Shown here piece by piece: positions 1-11,509 of a stretch of DNA of 64,000 nt. Position numbers and translations under genes: made by a program. The notes beneath the pieces are model-generated. The model ran no database searches. It was not told where the DNA came from and worked only from the letters and a program-made list of their open reading frames with translations. Every line of letters begins with the position of its first letter. Positions within the stretch are counted from its first letter, which is position 1. Origin of the DNA: Calamus simplicifolius (lineage: Eukaryota; Streptophyta; Magnoliopsida; Arecales; Arecaceae); NCBI GenBank assembly GCA_900491605.1, contig UESW01005048.1, forward strand, positions 223,909 through 287,908. Direction: 5' to 3'.

Positions 1-249
1 TGAACTCTTTTCTTTTTCCCTGCTACTATTATCTTTAAATCATGACCCTTTTTTTCCAGGTTAAATTGAGAGCAAAGAAAATTCCTTACCCAAGCCTTTA
101 TTAGTAGTTTAGAATAAAATAAAATATAAAAAAAAAAAAAAGCAAGTAAAATTTTTTTTAATATAAACGGATGATCACACCATTCCAGTGCAAATCGAGC
201 CTAATAGTTTGAAAAATAAAATTTACTGAAGAGCAATAGGACAAGGGTC

Positions 250-3200
250 CCCTGCTTCTACATCCAAAATCTGAAGTGGTGGGCCACCAAAGTTGCAACC
301 CAATCAGCCGTAGAGTTGGCATTCCGATAGACATGCAGAATATGGACTATTTGTGCATTCCAAAGAGTAGAGCAGATATTTTGGATCAAGGGATTGGATG
401 GTGAATGATCATGCATGCAGATCATGTCTGATCTATCGAATGATAGTGAGAGAATCCTCCTCAATGGAAAGACTGTAAGCTTCAAGGATACGAGTTGCAT
501 AGGATATACCTATTCATGCGGCATAGAGCTCGGCTAGTGGGACAGATATATCAAAAGAACCAAAATCACTTGTTGCTAACATAGCTCCCTTTGCTCTCGA
601 ATGACGAAAGCTGATCCTGCATATCTGCCTCTAACACTACCATCAAAGTTAATTTTGACAAAATTGAAGATGGGGGCTCCCAAGAGATGAAGACCATGTG
701 ACAGTGCACTGCCAAGGCAGCAGGGAGTCCCAGTGGCCCAGTCTGTCAGAGTCATGGCCTGTGTCATAGAGTGCATATTCGGCTGATAAAAAAGTTTTTT
801 TCCTGACAATCCTGTGAATAGATACCACCTCATCCATAAAAACATGAAGATTCCTGGACAATCATATTTGGTAAGCAATGTAGGCCCAGGTGGCTCTCTT
901 CTATTGAGCGGTCCTTCGACTATCCTGACGAATGAGATGCAGGAAGGATAGCCATCGAGGATCGTTGTCATTCTCTAAGGGTGGTGTCTCGAAGTCTGCC
1001 ATATATTTCTCGCTCTAGGACAAGTAAAAATGGCATGGTCAGCAATTTTCTCTTTCAAACCACATAGAGAACAAACTGGCTGGATGGCCAGTCCCCTCCT
1101 AGAGAAAAGGAAGCAAGTAAGAAGATAATCCCATGCAAGCTTCCAAATAAAGAGTCTAACTCTGGAATGGGTGGAAAGCTACCATATCCAGGTTGCATCA
1201 ATACTATTCTGGGGGTAAGAACTGAGATCTCCACAAGATCCCTGGTGAGAGCACGGGATATACATGACCTCCTCCATAGTCTGGTATCAGAGGTGTATCC
1301 CGGAATTAGAGGGATAGTGAGAATCTGACGTGAGAGCTCCTCTCCGAAAAGATGGGACACTGTGGAGGTATGCTAGGAATGACAGTCTTGAGTTATCAAT
1401 TCATTGGCTCGCATTTTGCTATGAACATATGTGCTGATAAATGTAGGCCAACGGGATAGGGGTATATCTGCAATCCGTGTGTCCTGAAATACATCCACTA
1501 GGAGCCATCACCAATCATCCACGAGATATCATCCATGATCATCAAGGCATACCAACAGATCTCCTTCCAAAAGAAAGAGCATCCACGGAAAGGCTGAAGA
1601 TCCACATCTAGATTTCAGTCTCCATATTTGGCATGCATAAAAAAGCTCCACATACAATGTGGATCAAGCAAGTAACGTGTAGCATATTTGGCAATCAAAG
1701 CCTCCCTCTTGATAATTAGGGACTAAACCCTGAGGCCCCCTTTAGTGAGTGACAGACAGACAATATCCCATGCTAGCAAATGAAGATCGTAGCCATCTTG
1801 CGTAGATGCCCATAGAAAATTTCAGAAGCACCTTTCAATCTTTCTTAGGCATGTAGTCAAAATAACAACATTAGATAAGATATGAAGCGGAGCAAAGTGA
1901 GGACGACAGCAGAAGGATAATCCTACCCATCATAGATAATCCAGTAACCTACCATCTACCAAGATGGTCACGTATCTGTCGCTCCAAATCGTTGTAGTCA
2001 CTCCTCCATGGTCATCTCCTTGTAATAAGAATCCCCATATAAGATGGACGATCAGCCCGTGCCCCAATACCCAGAGTCTAAGTGATAACAACTCAAGACC
2101 TAAGGGTAGTCTTAGGGCTAAAGCAAACCATAGATTTCTGCAGATTGACCTTCTATCCAGAAGCTTGACAGTAAAACTGAATGATAGAAGCAAAGGTTGC
2201 AGCATTTTGGACCGATGCATGGCCCAACAATATACAATCATCAGCAAATAAGAGATGAGAGAGCGAGGAGCTTGTGGTCCTGCAAGGTATGGGTCAAGAC
2301 AAGAGTCCTGCACTGCTAGGGAGAAAGCACGTGACAGATCATCAGCAGAAAGGATGAACAAAAATAGAAATAAGGTACATCCCTGACGCAGGCCGATAGC
2401 TGAGTGAAAAAAGTCAGTACGGCCTGTCATTAATAAGGAGAAGAACATTGGGCTATGAATGCAGGCCATGATCCAATCAATGATAAGGTTAGCAAAGCCG
2501 AACTCGTGAAGCATCCGGCAAGGAAAACCCAACTCACTCTATTATAAGCTCTTCTTATGTCCAACTTAATACCTATAAGATACTGTCGGGCTGAGGATAT
2601 CTAAAGATCATGAATGAGTTCTTAAGCTATAAGAACATTACTAGTGATGCTGGGACCTCTGACAAAAGCATCCTGCTCATAGAAGATGAGGCGAGGGACC
2701 ACTCTCTAAGGCGGATGATTAAGAGTCGAGCGCACACCTTATATAAAGTGGTACATTAACTGATGGGCTGATAGTGCTGGGGTAAGAAAGCATCCAAACA
2801 TTTGGGAACTAGGGTGATGAACGTCCGATTCCAGTCCAAAGGAATAGCCTTGGACTGAAAGATAAGATAAACTGCCTGAATAACATCCTGACCAACAATA
2901 CCCAAATAGTGGTAAAGAAAAAGGGAGGAAACCTATCAAGCCCAGGAGCCTTATCTGGCCCAAGGTCCCATAAAGCTGACCGGATCTCTTCTACAGTGAT
3001 CGGACTGGTAAGGAAAACATTCTCCCCATCAGCATTCCTATGTAAAGTTGGGACAAGATGGACTGGATACCCAATACCAGTCTTCTCCGTCCATCTGGAC
3101 TGAAAAAAGTGAAATAGCTAGTCCCAAATGATCCGAACGTCCTCCTAAGAATGGCCCTTATCATCTACTAACTACCTAATTCGGTTCGTAGAACGACAAT

Positions 3201-4315
3201 CCAAAGTAGTCTAATGAAAGAATCTAGTATTGTGTTCCCTTCTCGAAGCCACTGGATCCGAGATCTTTGCCTCCAAAAGGTCTCCTGCTGTCTGAGTAAA
3301 GAGTGGTATAAAGCTAGGTTATAGTGGAGGATCGAGAGATCGGATTCGTGAAGACTGCCATCCTGATCTTTTTTTGCTTGGAGGGTAGTAATAGTGGTTT
3401 CAACCTACTATACTTTTGCCATAATGTCTCCAACCTTTTGTCGATTCCATCTTAAAAGTCGACACTTAATAATCTCAAGACGCTTGGATCTTCTGTAGGT
3501 AGGGCTTTCCCTAACTGGCAGGCGCTACACCGAAGAGATAAGAGCCCTAGCAGTCAGATAGTAAGTCCAAAACTGCTCGAATCTGAATGGTCTCCTCTGA
3601 CGAGTAGCCTCATCAGTAATGATTAGAATGGAATAGTAATCAGAAGTAATCCTAGGCAGGTGAGTAACACTGACATGTGGATAATGCTATAGCATCGGGA
3701 CATGGTCATAGCCCTGTCCAATCTCTCCCACACTCTAGCTGACCCCTGACAATTATTACACCATGTAAATTGGGACCCAAGAACCCCGGATCTAGCAGCC
3801 CAGTAGAGGTTATGAATGGCCTAAACTCAGTGGTATCCAGAGAGTCAACAAACTATCTATCTTCTTTCTTCTCATTGGCACCCACTATATGCAATTGAAA
3901 TCCCCTGCAATTAGGGAAGTCCTTAAGCAAGCAGTGTGTGAATCTCAGCTTAGAGTGCACGCCGCTTCCAAAAATTAGTGCTGGCATAAACGTCCGATAG
4001 GAGTGGAGCTGTCATCCCATCTGATATAACAAAAGCAACCTGTTGGTTGCATCTATAAAAAGCATCCATTCTAATGGAGGCATTCCGCCATAGGGCCAGA
4101 ATACCTTCGGACAAACCAGTAAGCTCCATTGCATAAGAAAATCAAGATTTAAAAATTTGTTTTCTGAGTCGGGTCAAGTTGTCACCCAATATGCGAGTTT
4201 CCAGTAAACATAAATATCAAAGCTATGTAGCTGATCCAACTTCCCAAAAGAAGAGCGAAACGAGGGTTTTCCAGCTCCCTTCACATTTCATATTAAGATC
4301 TTCATTAGATAAAGG
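250..4315 (-). pseudogene. LINE-A ORF2 pseudogene (endonuclease / reverse transcriptase / RNase H)
   Basis: ORF2 of plant L1 LINEs encodes an APE-type endonuclease, a reverse transcriptase and, in this clade, a C-terminal RNase H. The endonuclease part (about 3700-4310) is recognised only by its alignment to LINE-B. RT is clear at 1930-2532: GLRQGC followed by LFLFILSADDLSRAF. One frame shift later, at 2237-2248, the catalytic box FADD is intact (SHLLFADDCILLG). The zf-RVT region lies at about 1055-1360. RNase H begins with INFDGSVRGR near 650 and ends with HVYRNANSTADWVA near 300. Repeated frame changes and stops break the protein. RT identity is secure; exact limits are not. Confidence 0.82.
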
Positions 4316-4320
4316 GATAG

Positions 4321-4512
4321 TTAGACCATATCCTGGATTCCAATCATATCCTCATCTCTAGGCTGAGCAACCTGAGGGAGAGCAGCTATAGGATCCTGAC
4401 CAAGACTGTCTACTTTATTGTTTGGCATTACTGTCTCATCAGCCACATCCTGATAGGGAGAAGATACATCAATTGAATGATCGTGGTCCATATGCTCAAT
4501 GATTCTTTTCAA
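4321..4512 (-). pseudogene. LINE-A ORF1 C-terminal remnant
   Basis: A 63-codon open stretch, rich in Asp and Gln, sits just upstream of the ORF2 pseudogene. It occupies the place held by the ORF1 tail in LINE-B, which is likewise acidic and ends about 10 bp before ORF2. No domain is present: the nucleic-acid-binding DUF4283 and zinc-knuckle parts are gone. Identification rests on position and composition. Confidence 0.5.
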
Positions 4513-5820
4513 AATACAATGCCACTAAAGAAAGTAACAATAAATTTCTTAAAAAGTTTTTCATCGGCTCCAATTTTTTAAAAAATGATTCCATAGTTTT
4601 TTCTTTTTAACATATCAGCAAGTTACTATATATTACCAACTAATTCCATCTAGGATCTAGAGATAAATTTGCCTCTCCAGGATAATCAATGGTAAAAAAA
4701 TTTTCTCGATAAGTAACAAAAATACACATACAAAAAAATCATGTTTCAGATTGAGCATGCAAAAAGATAAGAAAATAACAAATGGGATCCCAACTCTTTT
4801 CGTATATCGGACATTTAATACTGATATTTTAGTCTTTTTTTTTTTTTTTTTTTTGCTATCCTTTCATAAGAGTTCGCTTCTAAATGCAAACTATATGAAT
4901 ATTTAGACCTTACATGTCACTGAAGTTTTTTAAATAGTCTTGCAGGAGGGCCACTTAATGCCTTTACTATGAATAAAACTGGATTTAAATACCTTTCCGA
5001 TTGGTTGACCTTGATTAGAAGAAAGGGCCGAATAAGAGAGAGAATCTTTAAATCATCGCTCACCATTCCTCCTTTCTTGAATTGATCACTAATATTCTAT
5101 TATTAATGTTTCACAATTATATTTCTGGTGAGCTATTAAAATGCAAATTGGTGATGCTAATATTTTATCATGTACTAAGTTTGATAGCCTTCTTCCTTGA
5201 GAAGATAAATAAAGTCAAAGAAATGCAACAACAACATTTAAATAATCTTGATTAACTGATTGGTTTAACAACTTCTAGGTGACGAGTAGTCTTTTTTTTT
5301 TTTTTTTTGACAATCATTGCTATGTGCTAACATATCATTAGTGTGGTTTCTAATGTTATTCGGTCATATTACTAGATTTATAAATATGATACTAGAGTTA
5401 TAATGTACTAAATTTATATATAATATATATATATATATGGAGGAATAGTGAGGGAAAAGAACTTTGATGAATTTTTTTTTTGTTAAAATCAGAAGTATTT
5501 AGAAGAAAACTAGAGATCCAATGAGGAAAAAAAAAACATTACAAAAGTTTTTCCTATTACTTTTTAAAGAAAAAGGTTGTCTTATAAAATAGAGTCGACA
5601 ATAATCTTATTAAAGACCAATGTTGAAGAAGAGTTCTTTTGGAGAACTATTTTTAATTTTTTTTATTCCACATTTGCCATATAACAAAATATAATTAACA
5701 ATAAAATTTATTATACTTATAATAATTAGTGCGTGTTAAAACAATTCAAAGAAATCATTGCGATACTTAGAAATAATTTTGAGACATGACAATTATTAAG
5801 GCATCAAGATCTTATCCAAT
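4513..5820. other. AT-rich intergenic stretch, no gene seen
   Basis: Low-complexity AT-rich DNA with T-runs near 4837 and 5292 and a short TA microsatellite near 5420-5438. No coding potential, RNA gene or element end was recognised. Confidence 0.7.
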
Positions 5821-5825
5821 ATATC
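5821..5825. repeat. G1 target-site duplication, left copy
   Basis: ATATC immediately before the TG of the G1 3' LTR; identical to 11505-11509. Confidence 0.85.
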
Positions 5826-6404
5826 TGATGACGCTCAATCACCCCTCCTGGACGTCGGGAACGGAGGCGCTCCTCGAATCCTTGCTTCGTCGGGTTGCCT
5901 GCAAAGAAGTCCCGGACCGAGGAGGTCTCCGATGGGACCTCCGATGGCTAAGTTAGTGACTGAGGTCACAGCTGAAGAAGGGCTCGAGTGAGCCCTGTTT
6001 TGTGAAAAAGGGATCTCAGGAAGGAGGAATTCCTTTAAGAGTTGAGATGGCGATTTTGGGGGTTATCGCACGTACCTGTTTACTGAGTGGATTCACCTTT
6101 TATAGGGGTTGATCCTGGCATGATCGCGGGGGAGTGCGTGAGTCAAAAGATCTGCTGAGCCCTCGCATGAATCTGGGCTGGTTAGTGGGCTACGTCCCAT
6201 CAGTCGGCGGGCTGTCGGGCGGTGCGTGTCTGGTGCTGTCGGGCGGCGTACGTCAGAGAGGCGGTTTCTTGAACCGCTGGGGCTGATCTGGCGGAAACTG
6301 GGAAATCCCGTCTTATCAGGGCCGAGCCGGGTCGACCAGAGATGGATGGGGCCCATCCCGCTGGCAAAGCAGTGCCGGGGCGGGGCCGAATCGATGGACC
6401 TGGA

Positions 6405-6870
6405 GACGCCGGGGCCGAGTCGGGCCGGCCGGGGATGGCCTGGCCGACTCGGTGGGACTGGAGACGCCGGGGCCGAGTCGGGCCGGCCGGGGATGGCCTT
6501 GGCCGACTCGGCGGGACTGGAGATGCAGGGGCCGAGTCGGGCCGGTCGGGATGGCCTTATCGACTCGGCGGACTGGAGATGCCGGGCCGAGTCGGCCGGC
6601 CGGGGATGGCCTTGGCCGACTCGGTGGGACTGGAGACGCGGGGCCGAGTCGGGCCGGCCTGGGATGGCCTTGTCCGACTCGGCGGGACTGGAGATGCCGG
6701 GGCCGAGTCGGGCCGGCCTGGGATGGCATTGGCTGACTCGGCGGGACTGGAGACGCCGGGGCCGAGTCGGGCCGGCCGGGGATGGCCTTGGCCGGCTCGG
6801 CGGGACTGGAGATGCCGGGGCCGAGTCGGCCGGTCGGGGATGGCCTTGGCCGACTCGACGGGACTGGAGA
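6405..6870. repeat. 59-bp minisatellite inside the G1 3' LTR
   Basis: About eight tandem units of 58-59 bp. Each contains gccgagtcgg and, about 20 bases later, its inverted partner ccgactcggc, so each unit can fold into a 10-bp stem. The period is not a multiple of three, and the open frames across it on both strands come from composition alone. Confidence 0.9.
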
Positions 6871-7084
6871 CGTGGAGAAAGTGTCGGGGCCGACTTGCTT
6901 GGAGAAGTAGGGGCCGGCTAGGAAGATGCCGGGGCGAAGTGCGGGGCCGGCAGGGAAGTGCGGGCCGCCTGGGAAGTGCTGGGGCCGGCTAGGAAGATGC
7001 CGGGGTGCCTGGGAAGTGCCGGGGCCGGCTAGGAAGTTGCCAGGACGCTTGGGAAGGTGCCGGGGCCGGCTGGGAGGTGCCGGG

Positions 7085-7350
7085 GCTGCCTAGCTTGGAG
7101 GTGTCGGCCTTGGAGGTGTCGGCCTTTGGGGCCGTCAGTCTTGGAGCCATCGGCCTTTGGGGCCAACGGTCTTGGAGGTGTCGGCCTTTGAGGCCGTCGG
7201 TCCTGGGGGTGTCGGCCTTTAGGGCCGGTCTTGGAGCTGTCGACCTTTGGGGCCGACGGTCTTGGAGGTGTCGGCCTTTGGAGCCGTCGGTCTTGGAGCC
7301 GTCGCCTTTGGGCCGTCGGTCTTGGAGGTGTCGGCCTTTGGGGCCGTCCA
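7085..7350. repeat. 31-bp minisatellite inside the G1 3' LTR
   Basis: About eight to nine degenerate units of cttggaggtgtcggccttt plus ggggccgtcgg. The matching block in the 5' LTR is at about 11240-11450. No coding role is seen. Confidence 0.85.
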
Positions 7351-7390
7351 AAAAATTTTTTATTCTCCATGGGGTCAACTGGCTCCATCA

Positions 7391-7416
7391 AATGCCCCCC
7401 ACACTCCTTGAGCTTG
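7391..7416 (-). other. G1 polypurine tract
   Basis: On the minus strand it reads CTCAAGGAGTGTGGGGGGCA just upstream of the 3' LTR. It marks the plus-strand DNA priming site in reverse transcription. It is nearly identical to the tract of G2 at 41260-41285. Confidence 0.8.
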
Positions 7417-7740
7417 TGTGCTCTGCATCAGCTAAGCGAAAGGAGTGTATAACTTCAAGAAATTTTTTGGAGGCGAATTGATTACCTCACGCCCGCCACT
7501 GAAAGCAGTGTACGCTAACTTTTTGGGGATGCTCGTCAGTTAGCAGTTGAGGCAAAAATGAAGCCGACGAGGCAAAGTTGAGGCCGTCGAGAACCTTTTG
7601 AACCCTGGAGGGTGACCAGAGGGCACTTGGGCCAGGCTCAGGTGCTTTTTTCTTTAAAGAAATTGGTCTCCTTCTGCAGGGTTGATCTGCCCCCCCAGGA
7701 AACTCTGTTGATTGGAATCCGCAGGTCTGAGCTTGAGGGT

Positions 7741-8170
7741 ACCGACATGGAGTCGGTCTTTGTTGCCGACGCGGAGTCGGTCTTTGGTGGTTTTTCCTGT
7801 AACGCATTCAGATACTAATGAAAAGAAACTTTTTCTCAGTGTAGTATACTTAGCTTTTTCGCAGCTGTTTGCCTTCGCGGGTCTTTGTTGCCGATGGAGT
7901 CGGTCTTTGTTGCCGACGCGGAGTCGGTCTTTGGTGCCGATGCGGAGTCGGTCTTTGTGCCGACGCGGAGTCGGTCTTTGGTGCCAACGCGGAGTCGTCT
8001 TTGTTGCTGACGCGGAGTCGGTCTTTGTGCCGACGCGGAGTCGGTCTTTGTTGCCGATGCAGAGTTGGTCTTTGTTGCCGACGCGGAATCGGTCTTGGTG
8101 CCGATGCAGAGTCGGTCTTTGTTACCGACGCGGAGTCGGTCTTTGGTGCCGATGCGGAGCCGGTCTCTGC
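7741..8170. repeat. 24-bp hairpin minisatellite in the G1 3' untranslated interior
   Basis: About fourteen units of ccgacgcggagtcggtcttt plus 3-4 variable bases: two at 7741-7790, then about twelve at 7880-8170. On the element's own strand each reads CCGACTCCGCGTCGG, a 5-bp stem with a 5-base loop. It lies between the gag end and the polypurine tract. A related but degenerate array occupies the matching place in G3 (62285-62480). Confidence 0.88.
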
Positions 8171-8299
8171 CTAAGAAACATACTCATCCCAAGAGCATGA
8201 TAAACAAGGATATTCTGAATAATGCTTTATTAAAGAATCAGCAAGCTACTGACAATACTGTCCGCGTTCCGAATGCGGGGGAGAAGCTTCCCATCTTGA

Positions 8300-9929
8300 T
8301 GTCAGCTTGCTTCCTTCCATTGTCTCCTCGAGCTGCTGCTCGCCCCTCATGAGATCATGCTATTGTTCCTTCCGTTGGGGCATTGTTGATGCAAATCTGA
8401 GGCGCTGGAGGTGGCGATGCACCCAGGGCCGTGAGGTTTCCTCGAACGAACTTGCCCAAGTGGCCCTGCTGGACAAATTTTTCAATGGCCCTCTTCAAAT
8501 GGCGGCAATCTTCGGTGTCATGTCCATAGTCTTGGTAATACCGGTAGTAAAGCTCTTTGTTGTGGGGGTTTACTGACTTTAGGGGATGTGGGCGTTGAAA
8601 GTAAGGCTCCTCCTCAATCTCTAGCAGATGTGGGAGATCGGAGCAATGAGAGGAGTAAACTGCCCCTTAGGAACCAGCGCCTGGGGCCGGTGGTCAAAGC
8701 GACGGGGTGGTTCGAGCTGCCTGGATCGTTTCTCAGCTGGTTCCGTGGGTGTCGGCTTCTTATTGGAACTCCTATCGGCTTCACTTCTGGACGAGTCAGC
8801 CTCGTTGGCGCGGATGTACTTCTGTGCCCGACTTAGCAACTCGGCGTAGGAGCCGGGAGGCTTTTTGTCCAGGGAAAAGGTGAAGCGGGACGGAAGGAGT
8901 CCCCGCTTCAGCGCCAGGATGGCCACCGCATCGTCGAGATGGTAACCTCGAGGCGGCAGTTTTGAATCGGGACATGAAGTCCCGCAGTGACTCTCCTTCC
9001 TTCTGGCGGACGGAGAAGAGGCTGCCGGCCACCCTTGGGATCCGGCGGCAGGCGTCGAAGTGGGCCAAAAATGCCCTCTCCAGCTCCTGGAAGGAGTTTA
9101 TGCTGTGGGGGGACAGGCGTGAATGCCATGCACGGGCGGCCTTCCGCAGAGTTGCGGGGAAGGCCTTGCAGAGGAGGGCGTCTGAGGCGCCCTGGACTTG
9201 CATCATAGCTTTGTAACTCTCGAGGTGATCGAGGGGGTCGGTCGTACCATCGTACGGGTCCACCTGGGGGAAGCCGAACCTGGAGGGAACCGGTTCGTCC
9301 AGTATGCAGCGAGTGTAAGGAGGACGAGTGTCGAACTCTTCCTCCGGCTGATGGTTGATCTTCTTGGCGAGCTCGTCGAGGCGCCGGTTGTACTCCTCCA
9401 GGCGTTCCTCCGCCTGGCGGTTGATCGTCAGGGCCCTCCGAGATGGCTCGGAGGAAGAAGAAGAAGAGGAGGCAGAAGGAGATGGAGATGGAAGTCGGGA
9501 CCTCCGCCTGGGTTCCTCGTGATGATGTGACTTGGGAGGAAAGTTGCTGGGGCCGTGGTCAGGGGACCGTGGCCGCTTGGAGGACTCGCGTCGAGGCTTC
9601 CTAGAGGAAACCTAACGTCGGTCGGTCTCTCGCCGATCGGCCTCCCGTCGAGGAGAACCTCCCCTCGCCGACTGCTGGCTGGCGGGGGGAGCGGTCTGGT
9701 GCTGGGTGGCCACGGATTGCTACTGCTGGAGCCTGTGGACCATGGCGGTGAGATTCTGGACTTGCTGGGAGAGGGTTGCCAGCTGCTCCGCTGTTTGGAC
9801 AGCGGCATCCGGCGGTGGGCCGGCAACCGGAGGGTTGGTAGCAGGGGGATCGGCCTCCTGCTGCCTAGCTGGCGGGAGGAGCCCCGCCGGACAACTGACG
9901 GAGGCATCCTGGGCTCGAGTTACCACCAT
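8300..9929 (-). pseudogene. gag: G1 gag (capsid/nucleocapsid polyprotein), degenerate
   Basis: Gag packages element RNA into virus-like particles. Reading starts at the ATG at 9929 (MVVTRAQDA), about 70 bp after the primer site. The N-terminal coiled-coil motif AEQLATLSQQVQNL is followed by a TAG near 9717. A frame change leads into the retrotransposon gag domain at about 9263-8930 (DPYDGTTDPLDHLESYK, ATLRKAARAWHSRL). The block SLDKKPPGSYAELLSRAQKY lies at about 8870. A nucleocapsid-like block YYRYYQDYGHDTEDCRHLK ends the protein before 8300. Frameshifts break it. Homology stops where protease would begin. Strong similarity to G3 gag supports the call. Confidence 0.85.
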
Positions 9930-9995
9930 GGCTTCTTGAAGAAGAGAGGGACGAAAGATGTATTTCAGGGAGAACGTTCGCTACTTTTTCTTATG

Positions 9996-10015
9996 TCCCC
10001 CTTCCTGGCGCGCCA
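9996..10015 (-). other. G1 primer-binding site
   Basis: On the minus strand the 5' LTR ends in CA, then GAT, then TGGCGCGCCAGGAAGGGGG. The TGG start and GCGCGCC core look like the complement of a plant tRNA-Arg 3' end, a primer type I recall for related elements. The tRNA assignment is inference. G2 and G3 have the same junction. Confidence 0.75.
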
Positions 10016-10018
10016 ATC

Positions 10019-11504
10019 TGATGACGCTCAATCACCCCTCTTACACGTCGGGAACGGAGGCGCTCCTCGAATCCTCGCTTCGCCGGGTTGCCTGCAAAGA
10101 AGTCCTGGGACCGGAAGGGGTCTCCGGTGGGACCCTCCGACGGCCAAGTTAGTGACTGAGGTCACAGCTAAAGAAGGGCTCGAGTGAGCCCTGTTTGGTG
10201 TGAAAAGAGGGATCTCAGGGAGGAGGAATTTCCTTTGAGAGTTGAGATGACGATTTTGGGGGTTATCGCGCATACCTGTTTACTGGGTGGATTCACCTTT
10301 TTATAGGGGTTGATCCTGGCATGATCGCGGGGGAGTGCGTGAGTCAGAAGATCTGTTGAGCCCTCGCGTGAATCTGGACTGGTTAGTGGGCTACGTCCCA
10401 TCAGCCGGCGGGCTGTCGGGCGGTGCGCGTCAGAGAGGCGGTTTCTTGAACCGCTGGGGCTGATCTGGCGGGAACTGGGAAATCCCGTCTTATCAGGGCC
10501 GAGCCGGGTCGACCAGAGATGGCTGGGGCCCATCCCGCTGGCAAGGCAGTGCCGGGCGGGGCCGAATCGACGGACCTGGAGATGCCGAGGCTGAGTCGGG
10601 CCGGCCGGGGATGGCCCTGGCCGACTCGGCGGGACTGGAGACGCCGGGGCCGAGTCGGGCCGGCCGGGGATGGCCTTGGCCGACTCGGCGGGACTGGAGA
10701 CGCCGGGGCCGAGTCGGGCCGGCTGGGGATGGCCTTGGCCGACTCGGCGGGACTGGAGATGCCGGGCCGAGTCGGGCCGACCGGGGATGGCCTTGTCCGA
10801 CTCGGCGGGACTGGAGACGCCGGGGCCGAGTCGGGCCGGCCTGGGATGGCATTGGCTGACTCGGCGGGACTGGAGACGCCGGGGCCGAGTCGGGCCGGCC
10901 GGGATGGCCTTTGCCGACTCGATGGGACTGGAGATGCCGGGGCCGAGTCGGGCCGGCCGGGGATGGCCTTGGCCGGCTCGGCGGGACTAGAGACCGGTGC
11001 CGAGTCGGGCCGGCCGGGGATGGCCTTGGCCGACTCGGCGGGACTGGAGATGTGGAGAAAGTGTCGGGGCCGACTTGCTCGGAGAAGTAGGGGCCGGCTA
11101 GGAAGATGCCAGGGCCGTTTGCGAAGTGCGGGACCAGCAAGGAAGTGCCGGGGCTGCCTGGGAAGTGCTGGGGCCGGCTAGGAAGTTGCCAGGACGCTTG
11201 GGAAGGTGCCGGGGCCGGCTGGGAGGTGCTGGGGCCGCCTAGCTTGAAGGTGCCGGCCTTGGAGGTGTCGGCCTTTGGGGCCGTCGGTTTGGAGCCGTCG
11301 GCCTTTGGGGCCGACGATCTTGAGGTGTCGGCCTTTGAGGCCGTCGGTCTTGGGGGTGTCGGCCTTTGGGGCTGACGGTCTTGAAGGTGTCGATCTTTGG
11401 GGCCGACGGTCTTGAAGGTGTCGGCCTTTGAAGTCGTTGGTCTTGAAGGTATCGATTTTTGAGATCGTTTAAATTTTTTTATTTTTTATGGATCTGGCTC
11501 ACCA
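10019..11504 (-). repeat. G1 5' LTR
   Basis: 1486 bp, TG...CA, colinear with the 3' LTR: U5 side at 10019-10550, 59-bp array at about 10555-11050, 31-bp array at about 11240-11450, AT-rich end to 11504. The U5 box lies at 10131-10154. As the upstream LTR it would hold the promoter, in its high-coordinate part. Confidence 0.88.
10555..11050. repeat. 59-bp minisatellite inside the G1 5' LTR
   Basis: About eight to nine units homologous to 6405-6870, with the same inverted pair gccgagtcgg / ccgactcggc in each. Single-base gaps and unit order differ from the 3' LTR copy. Confidence 0.88.
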
Positions 11505-11509
11505 ATATC
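11505..11509. repeat. G1 target-site duplication, right copy
   Basis: ATATC immediately after the terminal CA of the G1 5' LTR; identical to 5821-5825. Confidence 0.85.

Larger units (their letters stand above)
158..4512 (-). mobile_element. LINE-A: decayed L1-type non-LTR retrotransposon with RNase H
   Basis: Reads on the minus strand from an ORF1 tail near 4512 to a 3' end near 158. It matches LINE-B (49671-55600) block by block: ORF1 tail, endonuclease, RT, zf-RVT region, RNase H and the 3' terminus, where a T-run is followed by ACGGATGATCACA as in LINE-B. Nearly all of ORF1 and the 5'UTR is missing, so it is 5' truncated or decayed. I could not find a clear target duplication. Many frameshifts and stops make it immobile. 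The family assignment is secure from the RT motifs; the ends are approximate. Confidence 0.85.
5826..7390 (-). repeat. G1 3' LTR
   Basis: 1565 bp, TG...CA. From the low-coordinate end it holds the U5-side sequence, including the box complementary to CTAACTTGG-CGTCGGAGG at 5936-5958. An array of about 59-bp GC-rich units follows (about 6405-6870), then a GC-rich transition, then about 31-bp units of ggtgtcggcctttgg type (about 7085-7350). Its inner end at 7390 abuts the polypurine tract. Confidence 0.88.
5826..11504 (-). mobile_element. G1: gag-only Ty3/Gypsy (Tat-lineage) LTR retrotransposon
   Basis: Complete element on the minus strand. LTRs at 5826-7390 and 10019-11504 both start TGATGACGCTCAATC on the plus strand and end in CA. 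The flanking 5-bp target duplication ATATC is perfect (5821-5825 and 11505-11509). Primer site and polypurine tract are present. The 2.6-kb interior encodes gag only; protease, RT, RNase H and integrase are absent, so movement would need another element's enzymes. The LTRs differ at roughly 10% of positions in the first 200 bases and in repeat number, so the insertion is not recent. Gag resembles that of G3. Confidence 0.9.

Noticed and set aside
6226..6992. Long open frames of 200+ codons in several frames across the GC-rich arrays of G1 (also 10493-11181)
   Set aside because: The arrays have a 59-bp period, not a multiple of three, and lack A/T-rich stop codons. The frames are open on both strands simply because of composition.
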